Part shown: positions 16,300-25,114 of the stretch, one piece after another
Numbering within the stretch: position 1 is the first letter of the stretch
How the letters are laid out: every line of letters starts with the position of its first letter
Source of the DNA: CAVRUD01 sp963849635
GTDB lineage: Bacteria; Chloroflexota; Chloroflexia; Thermomicrobiales; UBA6265
Direction of reading: 5' to 3'
Length of the DNA stretch: 64,000 nt
Assembly (NCBI GenBank): GCA_963849635.1
Contig: CAWKIA010000029.1
Coordinates: forward strand, 104,803-168,802
Position numbers and translations under genes: made by a program
The notes under the pieces: model-generated
What the model saw: the letters and a program-made list of their open reading frames with translations, nothing else
Told to the model about the DNA's origin: nothing
Database searches by the model: none

Positions 16300-17809
16300 G
16301 CTCCGGTTGCCGCATCGGCGCCTGCCAGACATCCGTGGCGGTGACAGCGCCGGATTCCGCCCAGATGCCGATGCGGCCAGCGGTGCGCTGGCCGCTCAGA
16401 GTGGCGAGCACGACTTCGCCGTTCAGGCTGCACTCGATGTACGGCCCGACGGAGAGCAGGCGGAAGGGGATTTGGCTTCCGGACCGGAGCGGTTGGGGCA
16501 GGGCGCCCCGCTGCAACAGGGTTACCGCAAACCAGGGCCGTTCCGAATACGGGTCGCGCGTGGGCAGCCACTTTTGCAGGGTGACCTCCTGCGAGCCACT
16601 GGTCAGCGTGATGAAGTAGCCGCTGCTGTCATCGTCCAGGCGGAAGGCAATGCCGCCCGCGACGGCGTCGACTGTCAGCACACCCTCGAACCAGACATCT
16701 TCGACCATTGCATTGCTCGCGACGATGTCCATCCCGCCCGCGTCGTTCCCGATCCGCCAGGCGTTCGCCTGTGTGGTGGTGTTGTGGAGCAAGGATCTCG
16801 CCATCGGGGTGGGTGGGGTCAGTTCTTCGGTGTGGTACGCCGCCCAGCCGGAGAAAGAGTGACAGGCAAGGCTGCCATCTGGCCGTGGCACAAGCTCCAG
16901 AGGTGCGACGACGAACTTCCCGGAAGGGTTCCGAACGGTCGCCCAATCGACCGGCGGCAGGGGAATGTGTCCACGGTTCTGGGGGCGCGGTTGGTGCCAG
17001 CAGACGTAGAGATCCTCGCCTTTCCACCGGCAGATGCGTCCGGCGTAGTGGCCCAGCGGGGCCAGAACGCCTCCGTCGGCGGGAACCGCGTACGGCCCTT
17101 CGAATCGCTCCGCGACCCAGTAACGCTGGGTGCCATCTTCCATGATCGAGGCGGTGAGGTAGAACCGGCCGCCGATCTGGAAGACCTGTGGGCATTCCAG
17201 ATCCCAGTATTTGCGGGGCGCGAACAAGGGAGGATGGACCGTCCACTGCTCCATGTCCGTCGAGGAAAAGAGGCCGACGCAGCCTCGTCGCATGATCGGT
17301 CCGGTGGCTTCGCGGGCGTTGACCGCTGCGTAGAAGGTTCCTCCGACCTTGATGGGTTTGGGGTCGCGCCAGGAGACGGAACCGGACTCCGCCAGAGTGG
17401 CCTCGTACCAGCGCGGATCGGCCTCGGCCACGGGATTGCGGTCGGATTTGGTCCAATTGATCAGGTCGTCGGAGGTTGCCAGGGCGGTGCGTTGCACCAT
17501 TCCGCCATCAGCAATGGCCAGGGCGGTGTAGAGCATATGAAAGCGGTCGTCGTGCGGGGTGACGCTCATCGTCCAGATCTGATCGTCGTCGCACGGCCCC
17601 GGATCGCTTGTTCGGAGCGCCGCCGGCAGCGCCTTCCAGGAGAGCCCATCGGTGCTTACCCGATGCTGGACAGCATCGTGATTCGGGAGCGTCAGGTGGA
17701 AGAGATGGAGGTCGTCGCCGTTGGGCAGAACCTCGATGTCGCCGACATCGGAAAAGCTGACACCACGGGGCGCGTACACGGTTCTGCTCCCTTCAATGGA
17801 TCGGTTCAT
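16292..17809 (-). CDS. Glycoside hydrolase family 32-like protein
   Basis: A 505-residue protein with a five-bladed-propeller sugar hydrolase pattern and a C-terminal beta-sandwich. The GH32 stabiliser motif RDP is in SVSWRDPKPIKV, and the acid/base motif EC-P is in WDLECPQVFQIGGRFYL. The sandwich region holds FRLDDDSSGYFITL and ECSLNGEVVLATL, typical of GH32 C-terminal modules. The usual N-terminal nucleophile motif NDPNG is not obvious; the matching place reads GDIEVLPNGDDLHLFH. No signal peptide is visible, so it should act inside the cell, probably on fructosides or related sugars. Its stop overlaps the start of the RAYT remnant. Confidence 0.72.
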   Translation of the reverse strand: MNRSIEGSRTVYAPRGVSFSDVGDIEVLPNGDDLHLFHLTLPNHDAVQHRVSTDGLSWKALPAALRTSDPGPCDDDQIWTMSVTPHDDRFHMLYTALAIADGGMVQRTALATSDDLINWTKSDRNPVAEADPRWYEATLAESGSVSWRDPKPIKVGGTFYAAVNAREATGPIMRRGCVGLFSSTDMEQWTVHPPLFAPRKYWDLECPQVFQIGGRFYLTASIMEDGTQRYWVAERFEGPYAVPADGGVLAPLGHYAGRICRWKGEDLYVCWHQPRPQNRGHIPLPPVDWATVRNPSGKFVVAPLELVPRPDGSLACHSFSGWAAYHTEELTPPTPMARSLLHNTTTQANAWRIGNDAGGMDIVASNAMVEDVWFEGVLTVDAVAGGIAFRLDDDSSGYFITLTSGSQEVTLQKWLPTRDPYSERPWFAVTLLQRGALPQPLRSGSQIPFRLLSVGPYIECSLNGEVVLATLSGQRTAGRIGIWAESGAVTATDVWQAPMRQPEHE

Positions 17810-17901
17810 CGGCGATGCTGAGTGCCGGGCCTATCTCGTCATGTCGGACACGCTGGTATTGTAGAGACAGCAGTCAGGCATGGCGTCGGAGGTCGGGCAA
17901 G

Positions 17902-18543
17902 ATGGTGGTCCAGAGCGCACCGAGCGCACCGGCGGAACAGCGGATCACGCTGCGGAATGTCAGTTGGGAGCTCTACGAGCAGATCCTGGAAGCCCACGGG
18001 GATAGCAGCGCTCCGAGATTCGTCTACGACCGGGGGGATTTGGAGATCATGAGTCCGTTCCCCGAGCACGAGCGGGTCAACTGGGCGATCGAGCGGACAG
18101 TCGAAACGGTCGCGGATGCCCTCGACATCGACTGCATGTCACTGCGATCCACGACGTTCAAACGGGCAGACCTCGACCGTGGGTTTGAGGCGGACTGCTG
18201 CTTCTACCTCGGCCACGCGCCGACGATCCGACCATCCGAATACATCAACCTGCATCGCGACCCACCCCCTGATCTCTTCGTCGAGATCGACATCAGCCGA
18301 ACGTCCCTCAACAAGCTTGGCCTATTCGCCGCGTTCGACGTTCCGGAGGTTTGGCGACATAAGGGTGACCGGCTCGAAATCCACGAACTCGTCGGCGATA
18401 CGTACATCGAGCGCGACAGCAGCGTGGTCTTGCCAGGCGTCCGAGCGGATGAAGTGTTCGCGCTCGTGGCGGATGCGACGAACGAACGCCGTCGCGTCTG
18501 GTTGCGGAAGGTGCGAGAGTGGGCGGCGACGCTGTCACGGTAG
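17902..18543 (+). CDS. Uma2 family restriction-endonuclease-like protein
   Basis: A 213-residue Uma2 (DUF820) protein of the PD-(D/E)xK superfamily. Seen: RFVYDRGDLEIMSPFPEHE, the GFEADCCFYLG strand with Glu and Asp, PPDLFVEIDISRTS (the conserved D-x-x-x-E-I pattern) and FDVPEVWRH. Uma2 proteins are very common in Cyanobacteria and Chloroflexota; their targets are unknown. The ATG at 17902 follows GGAGGTC. A longer frame from 17815 has no binding site. It starts shortly after the divergent GH32-like gene. Confidence 0.85.
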   Translation: MVVQSAPSAPAEQRITLRNVSWELYEQILEAHGDSSAPRFVYDRGDLEIMSPFPEHERVNWAIERTVETVADALDIDCMSLRSTTFKRADLDRGFEADCCFYLGHAPTIRPSEYINLHRDPPPDLFVEIDISRTSLNKLGLFAAFDVPEVWRHKGDRLEIHELVGDTYIERDSSVVLPGVRADEVFALVADATNERRRVWLRKVREWAATLSR

Positions 18544-18798
18544 GTAGGACCGGCTGGCGGGTTGGTCCAGGGGTGTAGAACGTACACGTACCCAAGTTGC
18601 CTTGAACCGCCTACGGCCGTGGCGTATCCTGCCTTGCGCGTACCGGGTGCGGCTGCCCATCGTGGGGAGGGCGGCAGTCGTAGCCCGGTGACACGATGCC
18701 CGCAACACGGCATCGCTACCGAACCCTCCAACCCGCATCCCCAGGCGTGACGCCGGCCGGCCCCACAGGCACGCCCGGCGATCAGAAAGCACCCGGCC

Positions 18799-19800
18799 AT
18801 GCGAGGATTTTTCCACCGTGGCGGCAAGTTTCGACCGGTCTCCCCGGTCGATGAACGGCCCGACCAGCAGATCCCAGACGACATCTGGGTGAAATGCACC
18901 GGGTGCGGCGAACTGATCTACTCCAAAGAGCTGGAACAGAACGCTCGGGTCTGCCCGAAGTGTGGATTCCACTTCCGCCTGCGGGCGCGCGAGCGCATCT
19001 TCCTCCTCGCCGATGACGGCTCCTTCCATGAACGTGACGGCGCGATCCAGCCGGAAGACCCGCTCACCTTTGTCGATGGCAGCGGGCCGTACAGCGAGAA
19101 GGTGGCTCGGACCCAGCGCAAATCGGGTGAGACCGAGGCCGTCATCACCGGGCGAGCGACGATCCACGGCCATTCAGTCGTGCTGGCCGTCTGCGATTTC
19201 GAGTTCCTCGGCGCCAGCATGGGATCGGTCTACGGTGAAAAAATGGTTCGAGCGGTCGAGCGCAGCCTCACCTCCGGCGATCCGCTCCTGACCATCTCGG
19301 CCTCGGGCGGCGCCCGGATGCATGAGGGGCCGTATTCCCTCATGCAGATGGCGAAGACCGTCTCCGCGCTGGCCCGGCTGGGGCGCGAGGGAATCCCCCA
19401 CCTCTCGCTCCTGACCGACCCCTGCTATGGCGGCGTCACCGCGTCGTACACGATGGTGGCGGACGTCATCATGGCGGAACCGAAGGCAATGATCGGGTTC
19501 GCCGGCCCCCGGGTCATCGAGCAGATCACCAAGCAGAAGCTGCCCGATGGGTTCCAGACGTCCGAATTCTTATTGGATCACGGCATGATCGACCTGATCG
19601 TGGAACGATCTAGCCTGCGCTCCACGCTCGCGACCTTCCTCGATCACTATGCCCGGGCGCGCTCGGCTCGGCTCTCTCGGAGCCCGGCGAATCGGAATTC
19701 CAGCGGAGCGGCGAGCGGGATCGATCAGAACGGCACCGGGGCGAACGCGGCGCTGGCTGGTCTCTTCCCTGTGCCAGAGGCCGTGGAGGCAGGATCGTGA
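18799..19800 (+). CDS. accD: Acetyl-CoA carboxylase carboxyltransferase subunit beta
   Basis: A 333-residue subunit of the carboxyltransferase that moves CO2 from biotin to acetyl-CoA, the first step of fatty-acid synthesis. The N-terminal zinc ribbon has four Cys (33, 36, 52, 55). The crotonase-like core has SASGGARMHEG, LTDPCYGGVTASYTMV and FAGPRVIEQIT. It overlaps accA as GTGA, so translation is coupled. The C-terminal tail is Ser/Gly rich. No accB or accC is in the window. Confidence 0.95.
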   Translation: MRGFFHRGGKFRPVSPVDERPDQQIPDDIWVKCTGCGELIYSKELEQNARVCPKCGFHFRLRARERIFLLADDGSFHERDGAIQPEDPLTFVDGSGPYSEKVARTQRKSGETEAVITGRATIHGHSVVLAVCDFEFLGASMGSVYGEKMVRAVERSLTSGDPLLTISASGGARMHEGPYSLMQMAKTVSALARLGREGIPHLSLLTDPCYGGVTASYTMVADVIMAEPKAMIGFAGPRVIEQITKQKLPDGFQTSEFLLDHGMIDLIVERSSLRSTLATFLDHYARARSARLSRSPANRNSSGAASGIDQNGTGANAALAGLFPVPEAVEAGS

Positions 19801-20714
19801 CCGATGTCGCCGCGGAACCATTGAGCAGTCAGGTCCAGCAAGCCGGCCAGAACGGCCAGACTGGCCAGAGTGATGCCGTGCCGTGGTCGATGAGCGCCTG
19901 GGAACAGGTCCAGCTTGCGCGGCACCGGGATCGACCCCGGATGCTCGACTACGTCACGGGTCTGACCCGCGACTTCATCGAGCTCCACGGCGACCGCACC
20001 TTCGGCGACGACCGCGCCCTGCTCGGTGGCATCGGCCGCTTTGGCGATCGCTCGGTGATGATCCTTGGTCACCAGAAGGGCCGCGACACCAAGGAGAACT
20101 TGGAGCGGAATTTTGGTATGTCGCGCCCGGAGGGCTATCGCAAGGCAGTTCGGCTGCTCCGCCAGGCGGAAAAGTTCGGCATGCCGGTCGTCACGCTGAT
20201 CGACACGCCCGGAGCCGAGCCAAACATCGGCTCGGAGGAGCGGGGGCAGGCGACCGCGATTGCCGAGAGCATCTTGACCATGTCTGACTTGCGCGTGCCG
20301 ATCGTCGCGGTCGTGATCAGCGAGGGTGGCTCGGGCGGGGCGCTGGCGATTGGGGTGGCCGACCGCGTCCTGATGTTGGAGCACGCGATCTATTCGGTGA
20401 TCTCACCGGAAGGCGCCGCAGCCATCCTGTGGAAGGATGCGGCCAAGGCGCCGGACGCCGCGGCGACGATGCGGATCACCGCTCGGGATCTGCTCGGCTT
20501 CGGGATCATCGACGAGATCGTCGCGGAGCCGATCCCTGCCCACGAAGCGCCGAGGGCTGCGATCCGGGCTACGGGTGACGCAATCAACCGTGCCTTGGAC
20601 GAACTCGACGGCCTGCTCGGCGAGCCGAACGGTCTTGACGAACTCCTCCAGGCCCGGCACGACAAGTTCCGCCAGATCGGCGTCTGGCGCGACGCCGGTC
20701 ATCAGGCCGGGTAA
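19797..20714 (+). CDS. accA: Acetyl-CoA carboxylase carboxyltransferase subunit alpha
   Basis: A 305-residue partner of AccD in the carboxyltransferase heterotetramer. Typical motifs are AWEQVQLARHRDRPRMLDY, LIDTPGAEPNIGSEERGQ, SEGGSGGALAIGVADRVLML and YSVISPEGAAAILWKDA. It starts with GTG inside the accD stop region (4-base overlap). A Gln-rich leader of about 25 residues precedes the conserved part. Confidence 0.95.
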   Translation: MTDVAAEPLSSQVQQAGQNGQTGQSDAVPWSMSAWEQVQLARHRDRPRMLDYVTGLTRDFIELHGDRTFGDDRALLGGIGRFGDRSVMILGHQKGRDTKENLERNFGMSRPEGYRKAVRLLRQAEKFGMPVVTLIDTPGAEPNIGSEERGQATAIAESILTMSDLRVPIVAVVISEGGSGGALAIGVADRVLMLEHAIYSVISPEGAAAILWKDAAKAPDAAATMRITARDLLGFGIIDEIVAEPIPAHEAPRAAIRATGDAINRALDELDGLLGEPNGLDELLQARHDKFRQIGVWRDAGHQAG

Positions 20715-20753
20715 TGTCCGTTTGCAACTGGAACGTCGTGTGAGGCGACCGGA

Positions 20754-21071
20754 CTACCGTGCGAGTTGGACGCTCGGGGGCGGTTCCGTGTCGATGTGCC
20801 CGCCGCGAATCGTGCGCAAGACGACCGGGTCGACGTTGAGGCGATGGGCGAGGATCGCCGCCTGGAAGTCGGTTTCAGCGTCGCGAATCTGCTGGATCTC
20901 ATCGGCCGTCAAGGTGTCCCAGCGTCTAAGCCCCACGACGTCTGGGTGACGGGCAGGCAGGGGCGCATTACTGGTGCGGCTGCGCATCGCGCAGCGCTGA
21001 CATCTGAACGCGGTGCTTGAGATCGGTTTGCCGCAATCGAGGCAAAAGTTCGTGGGGCGTCGGTCACCCAT
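20754..21071 (-). CDS. Small zinc-ribbon protein, function unknown
   Basis: A 105-residue protein with two CxxC knuckles (CLDCGKPIS and CQRCAMRSR) near the N-terminus. A helical region follows, with TADEIQQIRDAETDFQAAIL and a second short helix-turn-helix-like stretch (HRLNVDPVVLRTIRGG). The pattern resembles the zinc-ribbon plus HTH seen in phage-type or HNH-associated small proteins, but no nuclease motif is present. AGGA is six bases before the ATG at 21071; a longer frame upstream lacks support. Confidence 0.6.
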   Translation of the reverse strand: MGDRRPTNFCLDCGKPISSTAFRCQRCAMRSRTSNAPLPARHPDVVGLRRWDTLTADEIQQIRDAETDFQAAILAHRLNVDPVVLRTIRGGHIDTEPPPSVQLAR

Positions 21072-21288
21072 CGGCAGTCCTGTTCTCCTAAGCGACTGGC
21101 GAGGTGCGGTCCCTGCCATGACACCGAAGAACGCATGCCGAATGCCACGCTTTGTGGTTGGAGGTACCGTGGTGTGAAGGACCTTTGGAGCAGTCGTCCC
21201 GCGACCCACTTGGGTGTCTCGGCGGGTCCCACCTTGGGTTCAGGCCCCATGGCACATGGAGCGGGCACATCTCCTGATGCGGGGTAGC

Positions 21289-22143
21289 TTAGGATGCGAG
21301 TCGACCCTCGCCGCGCCGTCCAGATAGCTGCAGTCGTCCGCGGTCATACGCGTCAGCCCACTCTTCTCGCCAGGATACGAGCCGCCGGAGCGGCTCAAGG
21401 GCGGTGCCGGGGCCGTCGGCGGCGATGATGAGGTGGGTGATTCCTGCGGTCACGTACTCGTCCGCGCGGGCAACCTCCTCGGGGTCCGTCAGCAGGATCG
21501 AGCGCTCTATTCCGGTTGGATCGCGGCCAACCCGCGTACACCACTCGTCCAATACCGCGCTCAGGCGCCCGATCTCAGCAGGATCCCCAAATCCGTTCCA
21601 GATATCGGCGTGCTGAGCAACGATGCGCAGGGTTACCTTCTCACCGGTGCCGCCGATCAAGAGGGGGATCGTCCCGCGCACTGGAGTGGGGTTGAGTTTG
21701 CCTAGTCGATCCTCGATAACCGGCAATGCCGCTGCCAGGTCCCGCAGTCGCTCCGGGGTGGTTTTGAAGTCGTAGCCGTACTCCCGGTAGTCGCGTTCGA
21801 ACCAACCAGAGCCGAGGCCGAGGATCAGGCGGCCTCCGGAGATGTGGTCGACGGTTCGGGCGATGTCCGCGATCAGGTTCGGGTTGCGATAGCCGATGCC
21901 GCTCACCAGGGAGCCGATCTGAACCCGGTCGGTCACCTCGGCCATTGCCGCCAGCAGGCTCCAGCATTCCAGGTGGCTCCCCTCGGGATCACCGTAGAGG
22001 GGAAAGAAATGGTCCCAGACGAAGAGGGTATCGGCTCCGATCGCCTCGGCCTCGCGCCAGGTCTCTTGCATGCGCTCGTAGCTCGCGTGTTGCTGTGGTG
22101 TTGTTACGCCGATTCGGACACTCCGTGGCTGCATCGCATCCAT
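21289..22143 (-). CDS. LLM class (F420-dependent type) oxidoreductase
   Basis: A 284-residue luciferase-like TIM-barrel protein. Members use coenzyme F420 or FMN to oxidise or reduce small organics. Seen: TLFVWDHFFPLYGDPEGSH, RVQIGSLVSGIGYRNPNLIA, DHISGGRLILGLGSGWFERD (the subgroup signature) and IPLLIGGTGEKVTLR. The ATG at 22143 follows GAGGTAGG. It is divergent from an HxlR-type regulator across a 154-base gap, which suggests control by that regulator. Confidence 0.87.
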   Translation of the reverse strand: MDAMQPRSVRIGVTTPQQHASYERMQETWREAEAIGADTLFVWDHFFPLYGDPEGSHLECWSLLAAMAEVTDRVQIGSLVSGIGYRNPNLIADIARTVDHISGGRLILGLGSGWFERDYREYGYDFKTTPERLRDLAAALPVIEDRLGKLNPTPVRGTIPLLIGGTGEKVTLRIVAQHADIWNGFGDPAEIGRLSAVLDEWCTRVGRDPTGIERSILLTDPEEVARADEYVTAGITHLIIAADGPGTALEPLRRLVSWREEWADAYDRGRLQLSGRRGEGRLAS

Positions 22144-22297
22144 GTTTAGGCCTACCTCGTCGCATCGCCGGTCAACCACCGAATGCGGCCGCCGCGATGC
22201 GACTCCTGCCTCTACCCTAAAAGTGATACAGTCATATTGGCAAGTAGGCACCGAAAAGTAGGGTACGCACCATCCGGTTCGTATAGAGGTGGGTGAA

Positions 22298-22714
22298 GTG
22301 GTTGCTGAGACGCGAAGGATCGAATCAAACGGGCTGGCCGGTCAGTGTGCCCCGCGACAGGCGCTCGATCTGATCTCCGACAGATGGACCATGATCGTCA
22401 TCAAAGCCCTGGCGGAGGGCATCCATCGCTATGGTGCGCTCCACCGGGAGATCGGCGGTATCTCTCAGAAGATGCTGACCCAGACCCTCCGCTCCCTGGA
22501 GCGGGATGGACTGGTACGACGGACGGTCTATCCGGTCGTCCCGCCCAAGGTCGAGTACGCCCTTACACCGCTGGGCGAAACGCTGAGGGAGCCTCTAACG
22601 GCGATCAGCGCCTGGGCCGAGCGTCACATGGACGAGATCCTGGAGACGCGGCGACAGCACGACGCCGGAGACCGGAGGAACGGATTGCTCGGCGCGGAAT
22701 CGCTGGGACAGTAG
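22298..22714 (+). CDS. HxlR family transcriptional regulator
   Basis: A 138-residue winged-helix regulator. The HxlR core is complete: CAPRQALDLISDRWTMIVIKAL, RYGALHREIGGISQKMLTQTLRSLERDGLV (recognition helix and wing), YALTPLGETL and a C-terminal dimer helix. The GTG at 22298 has AGAGGTGG five bases upstream; a GTG at 22289 is also in frame. Such regulators often sense aldehydes or quinones. The spaced repeat AAGTAGG (22243-22264 region) in the divergent promoter is a possible binding site. Confidence 0.87.
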   Translation: MVAETRRIESNGLAGQCAPRQALDLISDRWTMIVIKALAEGIHRYGALHREIGGISQKMLTQTLRSLERDGLVRRTVYPVVPPKVEYALTPLGETLREPLTAISAWAERHMDEILETRRQHDAGDRRNGLLGAESLGQ

Positions 22715-22743
22715 ATGTTGGCGGGCTGGTCTGGGCGGCCAGA

Positions 22744-23988
22744 CTACGTGCGCTGGAACTCCGTCTGTGCTTCGACGACCAGATTCGGGTCGGCGAAGAG
22801 ATCGACCGCCGCCAGGGCCAGGGCTTTGCCGGTTTTGATCGCGTTCTCGCGGCCGAGCGGGGAGATCGAGCTCTCGACCACTTCGACCGAGTGCCCGCGG
22901 ATCGGAGTCTCGCTGATGGCGAAGGTGATCGTCGCGGTCGGCATCTCGCGGCTGATGTTGCCGAGGTCGGTGGAGTAGGGACCGGGGCCGGTCTGGTTGG
23001 CGTGGTGGCCGCCCGGATCGCGTTCCGGCAGGTCCACGTCACCCAACTTCGACTGGAGGAGCTTGCCCATTGTGTAGTTGGGGCGGACATCGGCGAAGGT
23101 CTTGGCTGGGCGGGAATACTCCAGAGTGGCGCCGGTCATCGTCGCGGCTCCTTCGGCCACGGCAATCGCCCGGGCGACCGTCTGCTCGACGGCTTCGATG
23201 GACGCCGCCCGGATGTAAAAGAGCGCCGCGGCGAAGTCCGGGATGATATTCGGAGCCTCGCCGCCGTCGGTGATGATGCCGTGGATGCGGACATCCGGCG
23301 TCACGTGCTGGCGGAGGGCGTCCAGGCCGGTGAAGAGGTGGATGACGGCGTTGAGGGCGTTGATCCCCTCATGCGGATCGGAGGCGGCGTGCGCCGTCTT
23401 CCCGTGGTAGGCGAAGCGGACTGAGGCGACGGCCAGGCAGGTGCCCTGGGCGGGCTTGACCGCCACGGTCGTCGAGTTGCCCCCGTGATGCGACGAGAGC
23501 GCCAGATCGACGTCCTTGAAGGCGCCGGCATCGATCATAGTGATCTTGCCGCCGTGCTTCTCCTCGGCCGGGGTGCCGACGAGGAGGACCTCTCCAGGGA
23601 GCCGGTCGATCACGGCCGCCAGACCCACGGCCGCCGCCAGTGTGCTACCCGCCAGCAGGTTGTGGCCGCAGCCGTGACCGAGGCCGGGAAGGGCGTCGTA
23701 TTCGGCGAGGAGGGCGATGGCGGGGCCAGAGCCGGTGCCCCGCTTGCGCGCCTTGAAGGCGGTCGGCAAGCCGCCGCTACCCCGCTCCACCTCGAAGCCG
23801 TAGCGCTCGCAGGTCGACGCCAGGAGTTCGGCGGCGGCGAACTCCTCCATCGAGAGCTCCGGGTTGGCGTGGATCGTGTCGGCAACCTGGAGGATGGCGT
23901 CCGTCTCACGCTCGATGGTTGCCAGCACCTCGTCGTAGAGCGGTTGGCGGGCAGCCGCGGGGATGGTCTGGGGAGCGGTCTGGGTCAC
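22744..23988 (-). CDS. M20 family amidohydrolase (AbgB/aminobenzoyl-glutamate-hydrolase-like)
   Basis: A 414-residue zinc peptidase-fold amidohydrolase. The metal-binding segment GLGHGCGHNLLAG, the EE pair in VGTPAEEKHGGK, the HHGGNSTTVAV strand and the dimerisation domain FAYHGKTAHAASDPHEG are all present. The closest subgroup is AbgB/IAA-amino-acid-hydrolase-like enzymes acting on amide-linked amino acids. The start is GTG with AAAGGA upstream. It lies end to end with the HxlR gene. Confidence 0.87.
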   Translation of the reverse strand: MTQTAPQTIPAAARQPLYDEVLATIERETDAILQVADTIHANPELSMEEFAAAELLASTCERYGFEVERGSGGLPTAFKARKRGTGSGPAIALLAEYDALPGLGHGCGHNLLAGSTLAAAVGLAAVIDRLPGEVLLVGTPAEEKHGGKITMIDAGAFKDVDLALSSHHGGNSTTVAVKPAQGTCLAVASVRFAYHGKTAHAASDPHEGINALNAVIHLFTGLDALRQHVTPDVRIHGIITDGGEAPNIIPDFAAALFYIRAASIEAVEQTVARAIAVAEGAATMTGATLEYSRPAKTFADVRPNYTMGKLLQSKLGDVDLPERDPGGHHANQTGPGPYSTDLGNISREMPTATITFAISETPIRGHSVEVVESSISPLGRENAIKTGKALALAAVDLFADPNLVVEAQTEFQRT

Positions 23989-24014
23989 GTCTTGCTGTCC
24001 TTTGCGTCAAAACT

Positions 24015-24992
24015 TTATGGCCGGTCTGGCCGGTCCGGATCAGGGCGAATGGGTCGGGGGGCATCATCGCCGATCGGATCGGTTGGGGGAGGCTGGCGTG
24101 TGGGCCGCTCCGGCTGGGCGGGTGGCTGCCGGGGTACGACCGTTGGTGGGGCCGGAGATGCGGGGGTGGGCACCGGCGCCGGAGCGGCAGGGCGCGGCGC
24201 GGTCGGAGTCGAGGGGCGCGGTCCCTGGGGGCGTTGGCCGATCCGCTCGCCCATGAAGGCTTCCACAATGTCGATCGGGAGCGGGAAGACGACTGTCGTG
24301 TTCTGCTCCACCCCGATCTCGGCCAAGGTCTGCAGGTAGCGCAACTGGATAGTGACCGGGTTGCGGTTGATGACGTCGGCCGCTTCGGCCAATTGCTGGC
24401 TGGCCTGGAACTCGCCTTCGGCGGCGATGATCTTGGCCCGCTTCTCGCGCTCGGCCTCCGCCTGGCGGGCCATCGCCCGCTGCATCGACTGGGGCAGCTC
24501 GACGTCTTTCACCTCGACGATGCTGACTTTGATGCCCCAGGGCTCCGTCTGCTCATCGATGATCCGTTGCAACTCAGCGTTGATTTGGTCGCGCTCAGCG
24601 AGGAGATCGTCGAGTTCGGCCTGACCGAGGACGCTGCGTAGGGTCGTCTGGGCAATCTGCGAGGTGGCCCGGATGTAGTCGGCTACGTTCGTGATGGCGG
24701 CGTTCGGATCGAGCACGCGGAAGTAGGCGACCGCGTTGACCCGGATCGTGACGTTGTCGCGGGTGATGACTTCCTGGGAGGGGACATCCATCGTCACGGT
24801 GCGCAGGTCGACCTTGCGCATCTGCTCGACGAACGGGATCAGCAGGATCAGGCCGGGGCCGCGCGGCCCCATCAGGCGGCCAAGTCGGAAGACGACGCCG
24901 CGCTCGTACTCCTGCACGACCTTCACAGCGGAGAAGAGAACGATCAGGATGAAGAGGACAATGACCGCTAAGACCACGAACCCTGCTTCCAA
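24015..24992 (-). CDS. Slipin/stomatin-like SPFH membrane protein
   Basis: A 325-residue SPFH (band 7) protein with one N-terminal membrane helix (about residues 4-24). Motifs: YERGVVFRLGRLMGPRGPGL, TMDVPSQEVITRDNVTIRV, ALPQSMQRAM-like helix and a Pro-rich tail of 70 residues. TTG at 24992 is the likely start because GAAGGAG precedes it by six bases; the ATG further upstream has no support. It follows the NfeD gene by 122 bases, the standard stomatin-operon partnership in which NfeD may cleave or assist the slipin in membrane microdomains. Confidence 0.85.
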   Translation of the reverse strand: MEAGFVVLAVIVLFILIVLFSAVKVVQEYERGVVFRLGRLMGPRGPGLILLIPFVEQMRKVDLRTVTMDVPSQEVITRDNVTIRVNAVAYFRVLDPNAAITNVADYIRATSQIAQTTLRSVLGQAELDDLLAERDQINAELQRIIDEQTEPWGIKVSIVEVKDVELPQSMQRAMARQAEAEREKRAKIIAAEGEFQASQQLAEAADVINRNPVTIQLRYLQTLAEIGVEQNTTVVFPLPIDIVEAFMGERIGQRPQGPRPSTPTAPRPAAPAPVPTPASPAPPTVVPRQPPAQPERPTRQPPPTDPIGDDAPRPIRPDPDRPDRP

Positions 24993-25114
24993 CCGGAACT
25001 CCTTCGTGGGTGTTCGCCGTCCGGCGCTGTTTCGGCATTGGCGACCAGCGCCGTGGACGTGCCTGTCGCTCATCCTACCGCTTATCGTCAAGCCTGGCTA
25101 TACCCGTCAGGTAC

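Noticed and set aside
16298..17821. Plus-strand ORF of 507 codons opposite the GH32-like gene
   Set aside because: Antisense shadow; the minus-strand product has GH32 motifs and a regular propeller pattern.
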